Notes: generated by a model not told the origin, from the letters alone. Counted from the stretch's first letter, positions 16,286 through 24,231 are shown. The stretch: DNA of 64,000 nt from Sulfopaludibacter sp035551455 (GCA_035551455.1 DASZMZ010000066.1:1-64000), one strand, 5' to 3'. Made by a program: numbers and translations.

Positions 16286-16666
16286 TTATTTCACTTCTAC
16301 GGACGCGCCGGCATCGACGAACTTCTTTTTGATCGCCTCGGCTTCGTCCTTGCTCACGCCTTCCTTGACAGGCTTGGGAGCGCCGTCGACCAGGTCCTTG
16401 GCTTCCTTCAAGCCCAGGCTGGTGACTTCGCGAACGGCTTTGATCACGTTGATCTTGTTCGCGCCGGCCGCCGTCAGAACAACGGTGAACTCGGTCTTCT
16501 CTTCCGCGGCCGGGGCTGCAGCGGCTGCTCCGCCGCCCGCCATCATGACCGGAGCGGCTGCAGCCGCCGAGACACCCAGCTTTTCTTCGAGCATCTTGAC
16601 CAGCTGTGAAGCTTCCAACAGCGTCAAGCCCTGAATCTGATCCGCAATTGCGTTAATGTCCGCCAT
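16286..16666 (-). CDS. rplL: 50S ribosomal protein L7/L12
   Basis: A 126-residue stalk protein. The N-terminal dimerisation/L10-binding part (IADQIQGLTLLEASQLVKMLEEKLGV) is followed by an Ala/Gly-rich hinge (AAAAPVMMAGGGAAAAAP) and the factor-binding C-terminal domain (EFTVVLTAAGANKINVIKAVREVT, GLKEAKDLVDGAPKPV, VDAGASVEVK). It recruits translational GTPases to the ribosome. Length is normal. It lies 31 bp after rplJ. A long structured spacer separates it from rpoB. Confidence 0.98.
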   Translation of the reverse strand: MADINAIADQIQGLTLLEASQLVKMLEEKLGVSAAAAAPVMMAGGGAAAAAPAAEEKTEFTVVLTAAGANKINVIKAVREVTSLGLKEAKDLVDGAPKPVKEGVSKDEAEAIKKKFVDAGASVEVK

Positions 16667-16697
16667 AATCCAAACTCCTTGAAATCAAAATCGTTAA

Positions 16698-17225
16698 TTA
16701 CTGCTGAAACTTGTTTTCCTTCACGCCCTGATCGACAACCACCGCGAGGTTGCGACCCACGGCGTTCATTACGGTCACCAACTGCTGTGCCGGTGCATTG
16801 ATCACGTACAGCAACTTGGCAAAAATCTCTTCCTTCGAAGGCATCGACGCCAGTTCATTGATGGCCTTGATGTCGATGGCCCGGCCTTCCACGATTCCGG
16901 CCTTAAACGTAAAGGACGGGTTCGCTTTGGCATAAACCGTGAGCGCCTTGGCCAGCGCCACCGGGTCGCCCGTGGTATAAGCCATGGAGGTCATACCGCG
17001 AAGACCCTTCAGCACCTGTTCCGACGGGGTGCCTTCGGATGCGATTTCGGCCAGGTTGTTCTTCACAACCCGGTACTTCCCGCCCGCGCCGCGGACCGTC
17101 TTGCGCAGTTCGAAATCCTGTCCGACCCTCAGCTTTTCATAGCCGGTGACGAACAGGTTCTGCAACCGCGCCAGATCCTGACGCAGGGAATCGACGTCTT
17201 TATTCTTGTCTTCCTTCTTTTTCAT
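16698..17225 (-). CDS. rplJ: 50S ribosomal protein L10
   Basis: A 175-residue L10, the base of the L7/L12 stalk. The N-terminal domain shows YEKLRVGQDFELRKTVRGAG and YRVVKNNLAEIA, the family's rRNA-binding part, and the C-terminal helix that binds L7/L12 dimers ends in VVVDQGVKENKF. In many bacteria the L10-L12 complex represses its own mRNA through a leader before rplJ; here only 15 bp separate it from rplA, so such control would have to act elsewhere in the transcript. Confidence 0.98.
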   Translation of the reverse strand: MKKKEDKNKDVDSLRQDLARLQNLFVTGYEKLRVGQDFELRKTVRGAGGKYRVVKNNLAEIASEGTPSEQVLKGLRGMTSMAYTTGDPVALAKALTVYAKANPSFTFKAGIVEGRAIDIKAINELASMPSKEEIFAKLLYVINAPAQQLVTVMNAVGRNLAVVVDQGVKENKFQQ

Positions 17226-17240
17226 GGAAACACCTGTCGG

Positions 17241-17957
17241 CTAAATCGCCGCTGCCGCTTTCACTGTGAATGGCGTGGTATCGACCGAAACTCCCGGACC
17301 CATCGTGGAGCAGATGGTCGCGCTCCTCACATATTTGCCTTTGGCAACCGCCGGCTTGGCTTTGATCACCGCCGTGATCAGGCTGGCCGCATTCTCCACC
17401 AGTTTGACGGCATCGAAACTGACTCTGCCGACGGGAGCATGGATGATCCCGGTCTTGTCGACGCGGAATTCCACTTTACCGGCTTTGATTTCTTTGATCG
17501 CCTTGGCCACATCCACCGTCACCGTGCCCGTCTTGGGGTTGGGCATCAGTCCGCGCGGTCCCAGCACTTTACCGAGTTTGCCGACCGAACGCATCATGTC
17601 CGGCGTGGCAATCACGGCATCGTAATCGGTCCAGCTTTCCGACTGGATCTTGTTGACCATGTCTTCGCCGCCCACGATATCCGCGCCGGCTTCCTGGGCT
17701 TCTCGCTGCTTGTCGCCGCTGGCGATCACCAAAACCTTCTTGGATTTGCCGAGGCCGTTGGGCATCACCACGGTGCCGCGAACCATTTGGTCCGCATGCT
17801 TGGGATCGACACCGAGGCGCATGTGAACTTCCACGGTCTCGTCAAATTTTGCGAATTTGATTTTCTTGATGAGCGGGATGGCGTCTTCGAGTAAATACTC
17901 TTTAGACTCGACCTGCTTCAACGCGGCTTGATACTGTTTACCTGGTTTTCTTGCCAT
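17241..17957 (-). CDS. rplA: 50S ribosomal protein L1
   Basis: A 238-residue L1, which binds 23S rRNA at the E-site stalk and in many bacteria represses its own operon. Family blocks are clear: KFDETVEVHMRLGVDPKHADQ, VRGTVVMPNGLGK, DAVIATPDMMRSVGKLGKVLGPRGLMPNPKTGTVT, and a final SSTMGPGV-like segment (CSTMGPGVSVDTTPF). A strong Shine-Dalgarno (GAGGAGA) lies just before ATG. Usually rplK sits directly upstream; here the operon starts at rplA, preceded by a promoter and a short leader hairpin. Confidence 0.98.
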   Translation of the reverse strand: MARKPGKQYQAALKQVESKEYLLEDAIPLIKKIKFAKFDETVEVHMRLGVDPKHADQMVRGTVVMPNGLGKSKKVLVIASGDKQREAQEAGADIVGGEDMVNKIQSESWTDYDAVIATPDMMRSVGKLGKVLGPRGLMPNPKTGTVTVDVAKAIKEIKAGKVEFRVDKTGIIHAPVGRVSFDAVKLVENAASLITAVIKAKPAVAKGKYVRSATICSTMGPGVSVDTTPFTVKAAAAI

Positions 17958-17977
17958 GTCTCCTCATTGGTGCAAGC

Positions 17978-17999
17978 GGTTCGCAAAAAGGCACGAACC
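17978..17999 (-). promoter_or_regulatory. Leader hairpin before rplA
   Basis: GGTTCG (minus-strand 17999-17994) pairs with CGAACC (17983-17978) around a 10-nt loop, between the promoter and the rplA Shine-Dalgarno. GTGGGAGGTTCG at its 5' side is purine-rich. A site for feedback by L1 would be expected about here, but recognising the L1 motif with certainty is not possible by eye. Confidence 0.4.
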
Positions 18000-18032
18000 T
18001 CCCACTGAGCATTATTTTCAGGGACAGAAAGT

Positions 18033-18062
18033 AGTGTACCAGAAAATGCGCAGTTGTGTCTA
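18033..18062 (-). promoter_or_regulatory. Promoter of the rplA-rplJ-rplL operon
   Basis: On the minus strand TAGACA (18062-18057, 5 of 6 matches to -35), an 18-bp spacer ending in TGG (extended -10), and TACACT (18038-18033, 4 of 6). It would give a leader of about 70 nt containing a hairpin and ending at a strong GAGGAGA ribosome-binding site. Confidence 0.65.
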
Positions 18063-18082
18063 CTTGGGAGGAAGTGTCGGCT

Positions 18083-19051
18083 CTAGTAGAGCGCGCCGCC
18101 GGCTTGCGTCGAATGGACCACGCCTGCATCGACACTCAGTCGATACGCCGTACCGCCGTCGCCGCGCCAGGTTTTCACGTCAAAATGGCCGGCCGATGTC
18201 ACCCGGTAGACGTCGATCCCCGCCATACTGAGCGGCTTCCCTGCCTCGCACACCGACGGCGGCTGCGTGGTCCTCAGAAAATAGGCCGCGCCCGGTCCCG
18301 ACACTCGCGCGCTCCCATCCGGCTCGAGGAGCACCGCATTACCTTCGTCCACGGCAATGCTCGATGCCGGGCGCACTTTGCCGTCAGCCACCAGCCGTGC
18401 CAGGAAGACCAGCGTCCGGCCCATACGATCGCGCTTCACCCAGTGGGTGTCGGTGAGGATACCTTTCAGCAGCGGAATCTGGAGGAAGTCGGTAGTGATG
18501 GCGACAGCCGGGTCGAAGGGATTGGCCAGTGCCTGCTTCGAGGTGATGCCGTCGTGCTCCGCGGAGAAGGAGAACTCGCCCAGCACCGCCAACCCGGCAC
18601 TCGACCCGCCGACCGGCACACCCTGCCTGATGCGCTCGTTAATGGCGTTGGCGACGGGCGTCCCTTTCCAGAAGCGGATGTAGTTCCACTGGTCTCCTCC
18701 GGCAATCCAGATGACGGAGGCCTTGCGCAGCCGCTCCACCACGCGAGGGTCGCTGGACGCGGAGCGATCCTTGAAGAGGAACGTCAGGGCCGAGTTCAGC
18801 CCGCCGCCTTCGAGCAGCACCTTGTTCATCGCGTCGGCGCCCGACGCGCGAACGGTGACCGCGTCGCCGCCGCCGGCTTTTCTCGCAAACCAGCGATAGG
18901 CCTCGTCCGTGGTATTGCCGCCGCCGGCCAGCAGGAATCCCGAGGTGGGATGGCCCTCCGCGGGTTCGGTGCGACCCGCGTGAAAGGACTGGTAGCCCGC
19001 CTCTTGGGCGAAGAGTGTGACGGAAAGAAGGAAAAGAGCGCCGCGCGGCAT
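18083..19051 (-). CDS. Cyanophycinase-like S51 family peptidase, exported
   Basis: A 322-residue protein with a short signal peptide (MPRGALFLLSVTLFAQ). The S51 fold is indicated by GFLLAGGGNTTDEAYRWF, VIWIAGGDQWNYIRFW and GGSSAGLAVLGEF, where S151 in G-S-S-A-G is the likely nucleophile. S51 enzymes cleave beta-linked aspartyl peptides such as cyanophycin or act as alpha-aspartyl dipeptidases; export suggests use of environmental polymer. The start at 19051 leaves 8 bp after the stop of the upstream propeller gene, so the two may be co-transcribed. It occupies the place before rplA where rplK is normally found. Confidence 0.8.
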   Translation of the reverse strand: MPRGALFLLSVTLFAQEAGYQSFHAGRTEPAEGHPTSGFLLAGGGNTTDEAYRWFARKAGGGDAVTVRASGADAMNKVLLEGGGLNSALTFLFKDRSASSDPRVVERLRKASVIWIAGGDQWNYIRFWKGTPVANAINERIRQGVPVGGSSAGLAVLGEFSFSAEHDGITSKQALANPFDPAVAITTDFLQIPLLKGILTDTHWVKRDRMGRTLVFLARLVADGKVRPASSIAVDEGNAVLLEPDGSARVSGPGAAYFLRTTQPPSVCEAGKPLSMAGIDVYRVTSAGHFDVKTWRGDGGTAYRLSVDAGVVHSTQAGGALY

Positions 19052-19059
19052 GCGCCCGA

Positions 19060-20127
19060 TTATATCGTGCTGGTTCGCCGCAACGCCTGCACCGCAAGTC
19101 CGCCGAGGCTGAGCGCGAGCAGCAGCATCGCCCACTCTGAAAGCGTGGGCACGCTTTGGGTCGCAGCCGGCGGCCGGATAAAGACGCCGAATGCCGTTGG
19201 ATTGGCGCCTACGGCGACTGTCGCGGTGACGGTATTGGTGGCAGTATTGATGACCGAGACACTACCGGCACCGCGGTTGGCCACATACACCTTGGACCCG
19301 TCCGGCATCACTGCCAGTCCTATGGGTCCAGTACCGACCGGAATGGTGGAAATGACCGTATTCGTCGCGCTCGAAATCACCGAGACGTTGCTTGAGACTT
19401 CGTTGGTTACATAGACTTTGGAGCCGTCCGGATTGACGGCCACCCCGACTGGACCTGTACCTACCGGAATCGTAGCGATCACGGTGTTACTTGCAACGGA
19501 GATCACCAAAACTGTGTTCCCGCTCAAATTCACTACGTAAACTTTTGTTCCGTCCGGTGTAACCGCAATACCTTGGCCCTGCCCGAACCCGGGTATTGAC
19601 GCAGTGACGGTGTTCGTAGCCGTCGCGATCACCTGCACGGTACCAGTGATACCGACTACATAAACCTTCGTCCCGTCGGGAGTCAATGCGAGGCCTATAG
19701 GGGTGGCCGCTACCGGAATCGTCGCGACCACAGTGTTACTAGCCGTCGAAATGACAGACACGGTTGAGGAGGACACAGAAGTCACATAGACCGAGGAGCC
19801 GCCCGGCGACACCGCGATGCCAATGGGCCCCCCGGCGACAGGAATCGTAGCAAGTACTGTGTTGCTAGCCGTCGCAATGACTGAAACCGTATTGGAGGTT
19901 TGGTTCGCGACGTAGACCTTGCTTCCGTCCGGCGTGACTCCCACTCCCTGGGGAAAAGTCCCCACGGGAATCGTGGCCACCACGGTATTGGTGGCAGTAT
20001 CCACGACCGAGACGTTATTGGAAGCGGCATTCGTCACGTAGGCCGATTGGCCGGCCAGAGACGCAGCGCCAGCAACAACTAAAGCGGTACAAAGCAAACG
20101 GCTTAAAATTCTTTTCGAACGCGACAT
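19060..20127 (-). CDS. YVTN-type beta-propeller surface protein with IPTL-CTERM-like tail
   Basis: A 355-residue exported protein. After a signal peptide (to about residue 26) come seven repeats of about 42 residues of the form YVTN...NTVSVI.TA.NTVVATIPVG..P.G.AVTPDGSKVYV, the YVTN beta-propeller. The C-terminus has VPTLSEWAMLLLALSL, a hydrophobic segment, then basic residues (LRR), as in IPTL-CTERM sorting signals that direct cleavage and anchoring by a rhombosortase-like enzyme. No such enzyme is encoded here. The start codon lies within an inverted repeat and next to a -10 box. The propeller may bind ligands or polymers; the role is unknown. Confidence 0.85.
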   Translation of the reverse strand: MSRSKRILSRLLCTALVVAGAASLAGQSAYVTNAASNNVSVVDTATNTVVATIPVGTFPQGVGVTPDGSKVYVANQTSNTVSVIATASNTVLATIPVAGGPIGIAVSPGGSSVYVTSVSSSTVSVISTASNTVVATIPVAATPIGLALTPDGTKVYVVGITGTVQVIATATNTVTASIPGFGQGQGIAVTPDGTKVYVVNLSGNTVLVISVASNTVIATIPVGTGPVGVAVNPDGSKVYVTNEVSSNVSVISSATNTVISTIPVGTGPIGLAVMPDGSKVYVANRGAGSVSVINTATNTVTATVAVGANPTAFGVFIRPPAATQSVPTLSEWAMLLLALSLGGLAVQALRRTSTI

Positions 20128-20162
20128 TGCAGCAGTGTACTATACGGCACATGTTGCTGCAA
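20127..20162 (-). promoter_or_regulatory. Inverted repeat around the propeller gene's -10 box and start codon
   Basis: TTGCAGCA (20127-20134) and TGCTGCAA (20155-20162) are a perfect 8-bp inverted repeat enclosing TATAGTACACT on the minus strand. TACACT (20138-20133) lies 5 nt before ATG at 20127, with TTGCAG 17 bp upstream as a weak -35. This may be an operator at a leaderless or nearly leaderless promoter; no Shine-Dalgarno is visible. Confidence 0.45.
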
Positions 20163-20181
20163 GCTATTCTTTTTATTGGCC

Positions 20182-20322
20182 TTATTTCAGTAACAGCGCC
20201 CGCGCTTCCGCCACCAGAAAAAGCGACCCTGTAATGAAGATGACGTCGTTCGAAGCGGAGTCCCGCACCAGCGCCAGAGCCGATGCCAAGTCGGGTCCAC
20301 AATGGTCTCCGGCCTCTCCGAC
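20182..20322 (-). pseudogene. Duplicated fragment of the folC 3' end
   Basis: About 100 bp (20190-20294) are nearly identical to the last codons of folC at 21264-21374, reading DLASALALVRDSASNDVIF then a tail ending in ARALLLK and TAA. The next bases (about 20295-20321) match another folC part (ERPEIIVD, 21607-21640), with the roughly 235 bp between them deleted and the frame broken. It is therefore a non-functional scrap about 1 kb from its parent, with a few substitutions such as ATT ACA GGG for the parental codons. Confidence 0.85.
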
Positions 20323-20444
20323 ACCGCCGCCGGCTTGGGCGAAGAGCGCGGAGAAAGCAGATAGATCGCGATACGCATGATGGACAGGGCCGGGAGCCCT
20401 ATCCTATCAAATGCGGCGTCGTCAGACAGCCATCAGACGGTGTC

Positions 20445-21083
20445 TTACGCGTGAGCGGTTCGCAGTAGCCGCCAGGCAAGGCCGAACATGAGAATCGTCA
20501 GGGCCACCATCGCCCAGGGCGACAGGGCGGGAACTGAAGGAGTCCCGGTCGATCCCACCGATGCGCTGAGTGCCGAGCTAGGAAGACCTTCGAGACTGAA
20601 ATACGTGGTGCCGCCATTAGCCGCAATACCCGGGCTAAAGTTTACCGTTCCGCTGTTTCCGCCACCCGCGATGTTACTGAAGGTGCTCGTGGGTCCCTGG
20701 TAATCTTGAGGATCTGTCCCAGCTATCTGGCTCAAGCTACAGTAGCCACTACCAACAAACGTGAAAGTGCAGATACCATCGCCCTCAAAGCCAAAAATGC
20801 CAGTGCCTGAAAAATTGAGGCTGGTGACTGCGGAACCGCTATTGTTTACCACTCCGACCAGGATGTCTTCAGACTCTTCATAAGGCGTGGCATCCTTCAG
20901 GGACACGCTCACCGAGCCATTTGCATTGATCGTCACCACGACGTTACATCCCGTACTCCCGTTGTCCGGGTTGTGGGGAAAAGGAAGGGGCCCGTTGCCT
21001 GCGGGACAAACCGTTCCCGCCCACATCTGAATACTTCCCAGTACCAGAAGACTGGCTGTCAACATCAGGTGCTTCAATATCAT
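20445..21083 (-). CDS. Exported protein with IPTL-CTERM-like C-terminus
   Basis: A 212-residue protein with a signal peptide (MILKHLMLTASLLVLGSIQMWAG) and a Gly/Ser/Asn-rich beta-type body containing several cysteines (VCPAG, TGCNVVV, GICTFTF, GYCSLSQ). The tail, VPALSPWAMVALTILMFGLAW then RLLRTAHA, follows the IPTL-CTERM pattern of motif, hydrophobic helix and basic end. The ATG at 21083 has GGAGG four bases upstream; a good promoter lies a little further. No family is recognised for the body. It is probably surface-anchored like the nearby propeller protein. Confidence 0.7.
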   Translation of the reverse strand: MILKHLMLTASLLVLGSIQMWAGTVCPAGNGPLPFPHNPDNGSTGCNVVVTINANGSVSVSLKDATPYEESEDILVGVVNNSGSAVTSLNFSGTGIFGFEGDGICTFTFVGSGYCSLSQIAGTDPQDYQGPTSTFSNIAGGGNSGTVNFSPGIAANGGTTYFSLEGLPSSALSASVGSTGTPSVPALSPWAMVALTILMFGLAWRLLRTAHA

Positions 21084-21115
21084 CGATCCTCCAAAGTCCA
21101 GCATTGAGAAAACTG

Positions 21116-21144
21116 AGTTTAAGTAATGGAAGGAGCGCGGTCAA
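21116..21144 (-). promoter_or_regulatory. Promoter of the IPTL-type exported protein
   Basis: On the minus strand TTGACC (21144-21139, 5 of 6), a 17-bp spacer, and TAAACT (21121-21116, 4 of 6) precede the gene starting at 21083, giving a leader of about 25 nt with a GGAGG ribosome-binding site. Confidence 0.6.
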
Positions 21145-21263
21145 GAGAGGAAAGTGCCCAGCTGCAAGCACGAATTAATAATCTGTACTGCTAGATACAA
21201 TGCTGGGGCTTCAGACCCGCCGACGTGCCGGCGTCTCTTTGTGACGATCACCAAAATGACAGA

Positions 21264-22514
21264 TTAGTTGAGCAATGCCCGCGCTTCCGCTACCAGGAAT
21301 AGCGACCCCGTGATGAAGATGACGTCGTTCGAAGCGGAGTCCCGCACCAGCGCCAGAGCCGATGCCAAGTCGGGAGCAACTCGCATGTCGGGATGGTCGA
21401 CGATCTCCCGCATCGCCTCGGGCGACAGTGCCCGCGACTGCCGCGGCGCGGTCACGATCACCTGGTCGGCCAGCGGGAACAGAATGGCGCCGATCTCCGC
21501 CACGGATTTGTCGCGCATAGCCCCGAAGATCAGGCGCACGCGCCGCCCGGCGTAGAAGCGCACGATATACGCCGCCAGCGCGCGCGCTCCAGCCGGATTA
21601 TGCGCGCCGTCCACAATGATCTCCGGCCTCTCCGAAACGCGTTCCAGACGACCGGGCCATTGGGCCTGCGCAATTCCCCGCTCGATCGCCTGCGCCGGAA
21701 TCCCGAGACGGTCCAGCGCCCGCGCCGCCGTGGCCGCGTTCTCCACCTGATGCTCTCCCGCCAACGGACACACGATCGTCAGACCCACAGGCTCCAGCCG
21801 GAAGCGGCTGCCGCGGGCCGCAAGTTCCAGACCCGCCACGCTCCAGTCCGAAGTCCGCGACACATCGTCGGCGCGCGCGCTCAGCACCTGCTCCACCTCG
21901 GGCCGCTGACGCGAGAAGACCGCCGGTACTCCGGGCTTCAGAATTCCGGCCTTCTCGCCCGCAATGGCTTCGAGACTGCGCCCCAGGTACATCTCATGAT
22001 CGAAATCCACGGGCGTGATCACGCAAAGTTCCGGCATCACCACATTGGTGGCATCCAGCCGACCGCCGAGTCCCACCTCCAGCACCACCCGGCCGGTCCG
22101 CTCGGCGGCGAAGACCAGCATCGCCATGGCCGTGACGGTCTCGAAATAGGTAGGGTGCAAATCGATCGTGCCAGACGCCAGGAGTTGCTCGGCGCAGGCA
22201 TGCACTTCATTGAATGCGGAGGCGAAGGCGGCGCTATCGATCGGCCGTCCGTCGATCCGGATCCTCTCGGTGGGTTCCGCCAGGTGCGGCGAGGTGAACA
22301 GGCCGGTCCGCTCGCCGTTCGCCCGCAGCGCCGCTTCGATCATGGCGCAGACCGACCCCTTCCCGTTGGTCCCCGCCACATGCACGAAGCGGCACCGGTC
22401 CTGCGGGCGGCCGAGGCCGTCGAGCACGGCGCGAATGCGCTCCAGGCCGAATTTGGCAGTTTTGATTTCGTTGCCCAGCGCGTAGAGGAATTGGACTGAA
22501 TCGGGGTAGTTCAC
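21264..22514 (-). CDS. folC: Dihydrofolate synthase / folylpolyglutamate synthase
   Basis: A 416-residue Mur-ligase-type enzyme that adds glutamate to dihydropteroate and folates using ATP. The P-loop is GTNGKGS (residues 48-54), preceded by FVHVAG; downstream are TSPHLAEPTERIRIDG, VLEVGLGGRLDATNV, the GEHQVENAATAARAL linker region and IIVDGAHNPAGA in the C-terminal domain. Length is normal. It overlaps the accD stop by 4 bp (ATGA), so it is translationally coupled as last gene of rsfS-rlmH-accD-folC. Its 3' end is duplicated as a fragment at 20182-20322. Confidence 0.96.
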   Translation of the reverse strand: MNYPDSVQFLYALGNEIKTAKFGLERIRAVLDGLGRPQDRCRFVHVAGTNGKGSVCAMIEAALRANGERTGLFTSPHLAEPTERIRIDGRPIDSAAFASAFNEVHACAEQLLASGTIDLHPTYFETVTAMAMLVFAAERTGRVVLEVGLGGRLDATNVVMPELCVITPVDFDHEMYLGRSLEAIAGEKAGILKPGVPAVFSRQRPEVEQVLSARADDVSRTSDWSVAGLELAARGSRFRLEPVGLTIVCPLAGEHQVENAATAARALDRLGIPAQAIERGIAQAQWPGRLERVSERPEIIVDGAHNPAGARALAAYIVRFYAGRRVRLIFGAMRDKSVAEIGAILFPLADQVIVTAPRQSRALSPEAMREIVDHPDMRVAPDLASALALVRDSASNDVIFITGSLFLVAEARALLN

Positions 22515-23368
22515 GCCGTGAGGTGGCGCAAGGCGCGCGCGATGTACTGCTTCATTTCCAGGCGCGGCACTACCGCGTCCAGCATGCCGTGCTTGAGCAG
22601 AAACTCGCTGCGCTGAAAACCCTCGGGAAGCTTTTGCCGGATGGTCTGCTCAATTACACGCGGTCCGGCGAACCCGATCTGCGCGCCCGGTTCGGCGATG
22701 TTCAGGTCGCCCAGCATCGCGTAACTGGCCGTGACGCCGCCGGTGGTGGGGTCGGTCAACACACTGATGTATGGGATCCGCGCTTCGTCCAGGCGCATGA
22801 GCGCCGCCGAAATCTTGGCCATCTGCATGAGGCTGACCGCGCCTTCCTGCATCCGTGCGCCGCCCGACGCCGAGACAATAATGATGGGACTTCCCGATTC
22901 GAGCGACCGTTCGATGGCGCGCGCGATCTTCTCGCCAACCACCGAACCCATGCTGCCGCCGATGAACCGGATGTCCATGGCGCAGAGTTGCACGTCCTGC
23001 CCGTCCAACTTGCCGGAGACGCAGATTACGGCGTCGGAGAGCCCGGTGGAAGATTGAAAGCCTTTTAGGCGGGCGACGTAAGACTTGCTATCCACGAATT
23101 GCAGCGGATCGCTGGTGGTCAGGCAGGCGTCGTGCGGCTCCCAGACGCCTTCGTCCATCAGCAGTTTGACGCGCGCCGGGGCATCCAGGCGGAAGTGATG
23201 GCTGCACTTGGAACATACGTTCCAGTTGGCCTCCAGATCCTTTTTCCAGATAATCTGGCGGCAGCCGTCGCACTTTTGCCATAGGCCTTCAGTGCGAACT
23301 TTCCGCTCGGCGTCCTCAACCTTGGGAAGCTTTTCGTCGATCGATTTGTCCCGTTTAAACCACGACAT
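22511..23368 (-). CDS. accD: Acetyl-CoA carboxylase carboxyltransferase subunit beta
   Basis: A 285-residue subunit that with AccA moves the carboxyl group from biotin to acetyl-CoA, the first step of fatty acid synthesis. The N-terminal zinc ribbon is visible at C33, C36, C52 and C55 (KCDGC...VCSKC). The crotonase-like core shows DAVICVSGKLDGQ, GSMGSVVGEKI, IIVSASGGARMQEG, DPTTGGVTASYAML, GAQIGFAGPRVIEQT and the family end EGFQRSEFLLKHGMLD. The start at 23368 (MSWFKR) is the family start; the frame is open further upstream into rlmH. It lies 13 bp after rlmH and overlaps folC by 4 bp. Confidence 0.97.
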   Translation of the reverse strand: MSWFKRDKSIDEKLPKVEDAERKVRTEGLWQKCDGCRQIIWKKDLEANWNVCSKCSHHFRLDAPARVKLLMDEGVWEPHDACLTTSDPLQFVDSKSYVARLKGFQSSTGLSDAVICVSGKLDGQDVQLCAMDIRFIGGSMGSVVGEKIARAIERSLESGSPIIIVSASGGARMQEGAVSLMQMAKISAALMRLDEARIPYISVLTDPTTGGVTASYAMLGDLNIAEPGAQIGFAGPRVIEQTIRQKLPEGFQRSEFLLKHGMLDAVVPRLEMKQYIARALRHLTA

Positions 23369-23381
23369 GCAACGTCCTACG

Positions 23382-23801
23382 TTAGCGCGGGTAGGGATGG
23401 CCCCGCAAGGTTGCAAACGCACGGTAGATCTGCTCGGCCAGCATCGCGCGCGCCAATTCGTGTGGAAAGGTCATGGCGGAGAGGGAGAGCAGCAGGTCCG
23501 CGCGCGGGCCCCACCCGGCCGGCAGACCATCGTGGCCGCCGATCAGGAAGACCAGATCGCGACCTTCCATTTCGGCCTTGGAGAAGACTTTGGCAAAGGC
23601 CGCCGAGTCCATGGGCTTGCCTGCCGGATCCAGAAAAATCTTGCGCGCGGAGGGATGTTTGGCCCACAAATCGGCACGGTCCGGGCGGATCTCCCGCATC
23701 TCGGCCGGACAGTATCGGGAGGCGCGAGCCAGGAAGTCCTCGGCGATTGCGTTGGTGTGGGAGTCTTTCGGCTTGCCAATGAAGTAAAGGTAGATCTTCA
23801 C
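23382..23801 (-). CDS. rlmH: 23S rRNA (pseudouridine1915-N3)-methyltransferase
   Basis: A 139-residue SPOUT-class methyltransferase that methylates pseudouridine 1915 in helix 69 of 23S rRNA. Family features: MKIYLYFIGKPKD start, F-L-D-P-x-G-K loop (IFLDPAGKPMDS), FLIGGHDGLP in the knotted AdoMet site, LLSLSAMTFPHELARAMLAEQIYRA and the invariant HPYPR end. Length is normal. The start overlaps the rsfS stop by 4 bp. Pairing of rsfS with rlmH is a common arrangement. Confidence 0.97.
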   Translation of the reverse strand: MKIYLYFIGKPKDSHTNAIAEDFLARASRYCPAEMREIRPDRADLWAKHPSARKIFLDPAGKPMDSAAFAKVFSKAEMEGRDLVFLIGGHDGLPAGWGPRADLLLSLSAMTFPHELARAMLAEQIYRAFATLRGHPYPR

Positions 23802-24211
23802 TCCGGCGGAATCTCAACGGTGGTTGCATTCCGCCATAGCCGCTCCAAATCGTAGTAGTCGCGCGATTTCGGCGAAAAGATGTGAATCAGCAGGTCGCCA
23901 TAATCCGCCAGAACCCATTCCGCCGTTGTGTAGCCTTCCAGGCTGTTGGGCAGTTCTCCGGCATTCTTCTTCAGTTCGATGCGCACTTCGTCGGCAATCG
24001 CCTGGATCTGCCGTTGATTCGCGCCCGTGCAAATGACGAAATAATCCGCAAACGAGGTGATTCCAGTCAGATCCAGAACCTTGATATCGGTTGCTTTCTT
24101 GGATTCGGCGGCGCGTACGGCTAGGAGCCAGGTTGGCGTTGCGAGAGGGCTTTCAGGGGTTTCCTTAACTTCGGTCTTGGTCAGAACACGCTCCTTCCCG
24201 TATCCTACCAC
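23798..24211 (-). CDS. rsfS: Ribosomal silencing factor RsfS
   Basis: About 137 residues. RsfS binds L14 and blocks joining of the ribosomal subunits when nutrients are short. Recognisable parts are ATDIKVLDLTGITSFADYFVICTGANQRQIQAIADEV, then GYTTAEWVLADYGDLLIHIFSPKSRDYYDLERLW. The frame is open up to 24262, which would overlap the divergent VOC gene; GTG at 24211 with a G-rich stretch 9 bases upstream is the better start. It leads the rsfS-rlmH-accD-folC unit. Confidence 0.95.
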   Translation of the reverse strand: MVGYGKERVLTKTEVKETPESPLATPTWLLAVRAAESKKATDIKVLDLTGITSFADYFVICTGANQRQIQAIADEVRIELKKNAGELPNSLEGYTTAEWVLADYGDLLIHIFSPKSRDYYDLERLWRNATTVEIPPE

Positions 24212-24231
24212 CGCTTTCGACCCCCTGGTAA

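Noticed and set aside
21105..21263. Possible tRNA or small RNA in the folC-IPTL spacer
   Set aside because: No cloverleaf can be drawn; only a promoter and a weak GC hairpin (AGACCCGCCGACGTGCCGGC) are seen.
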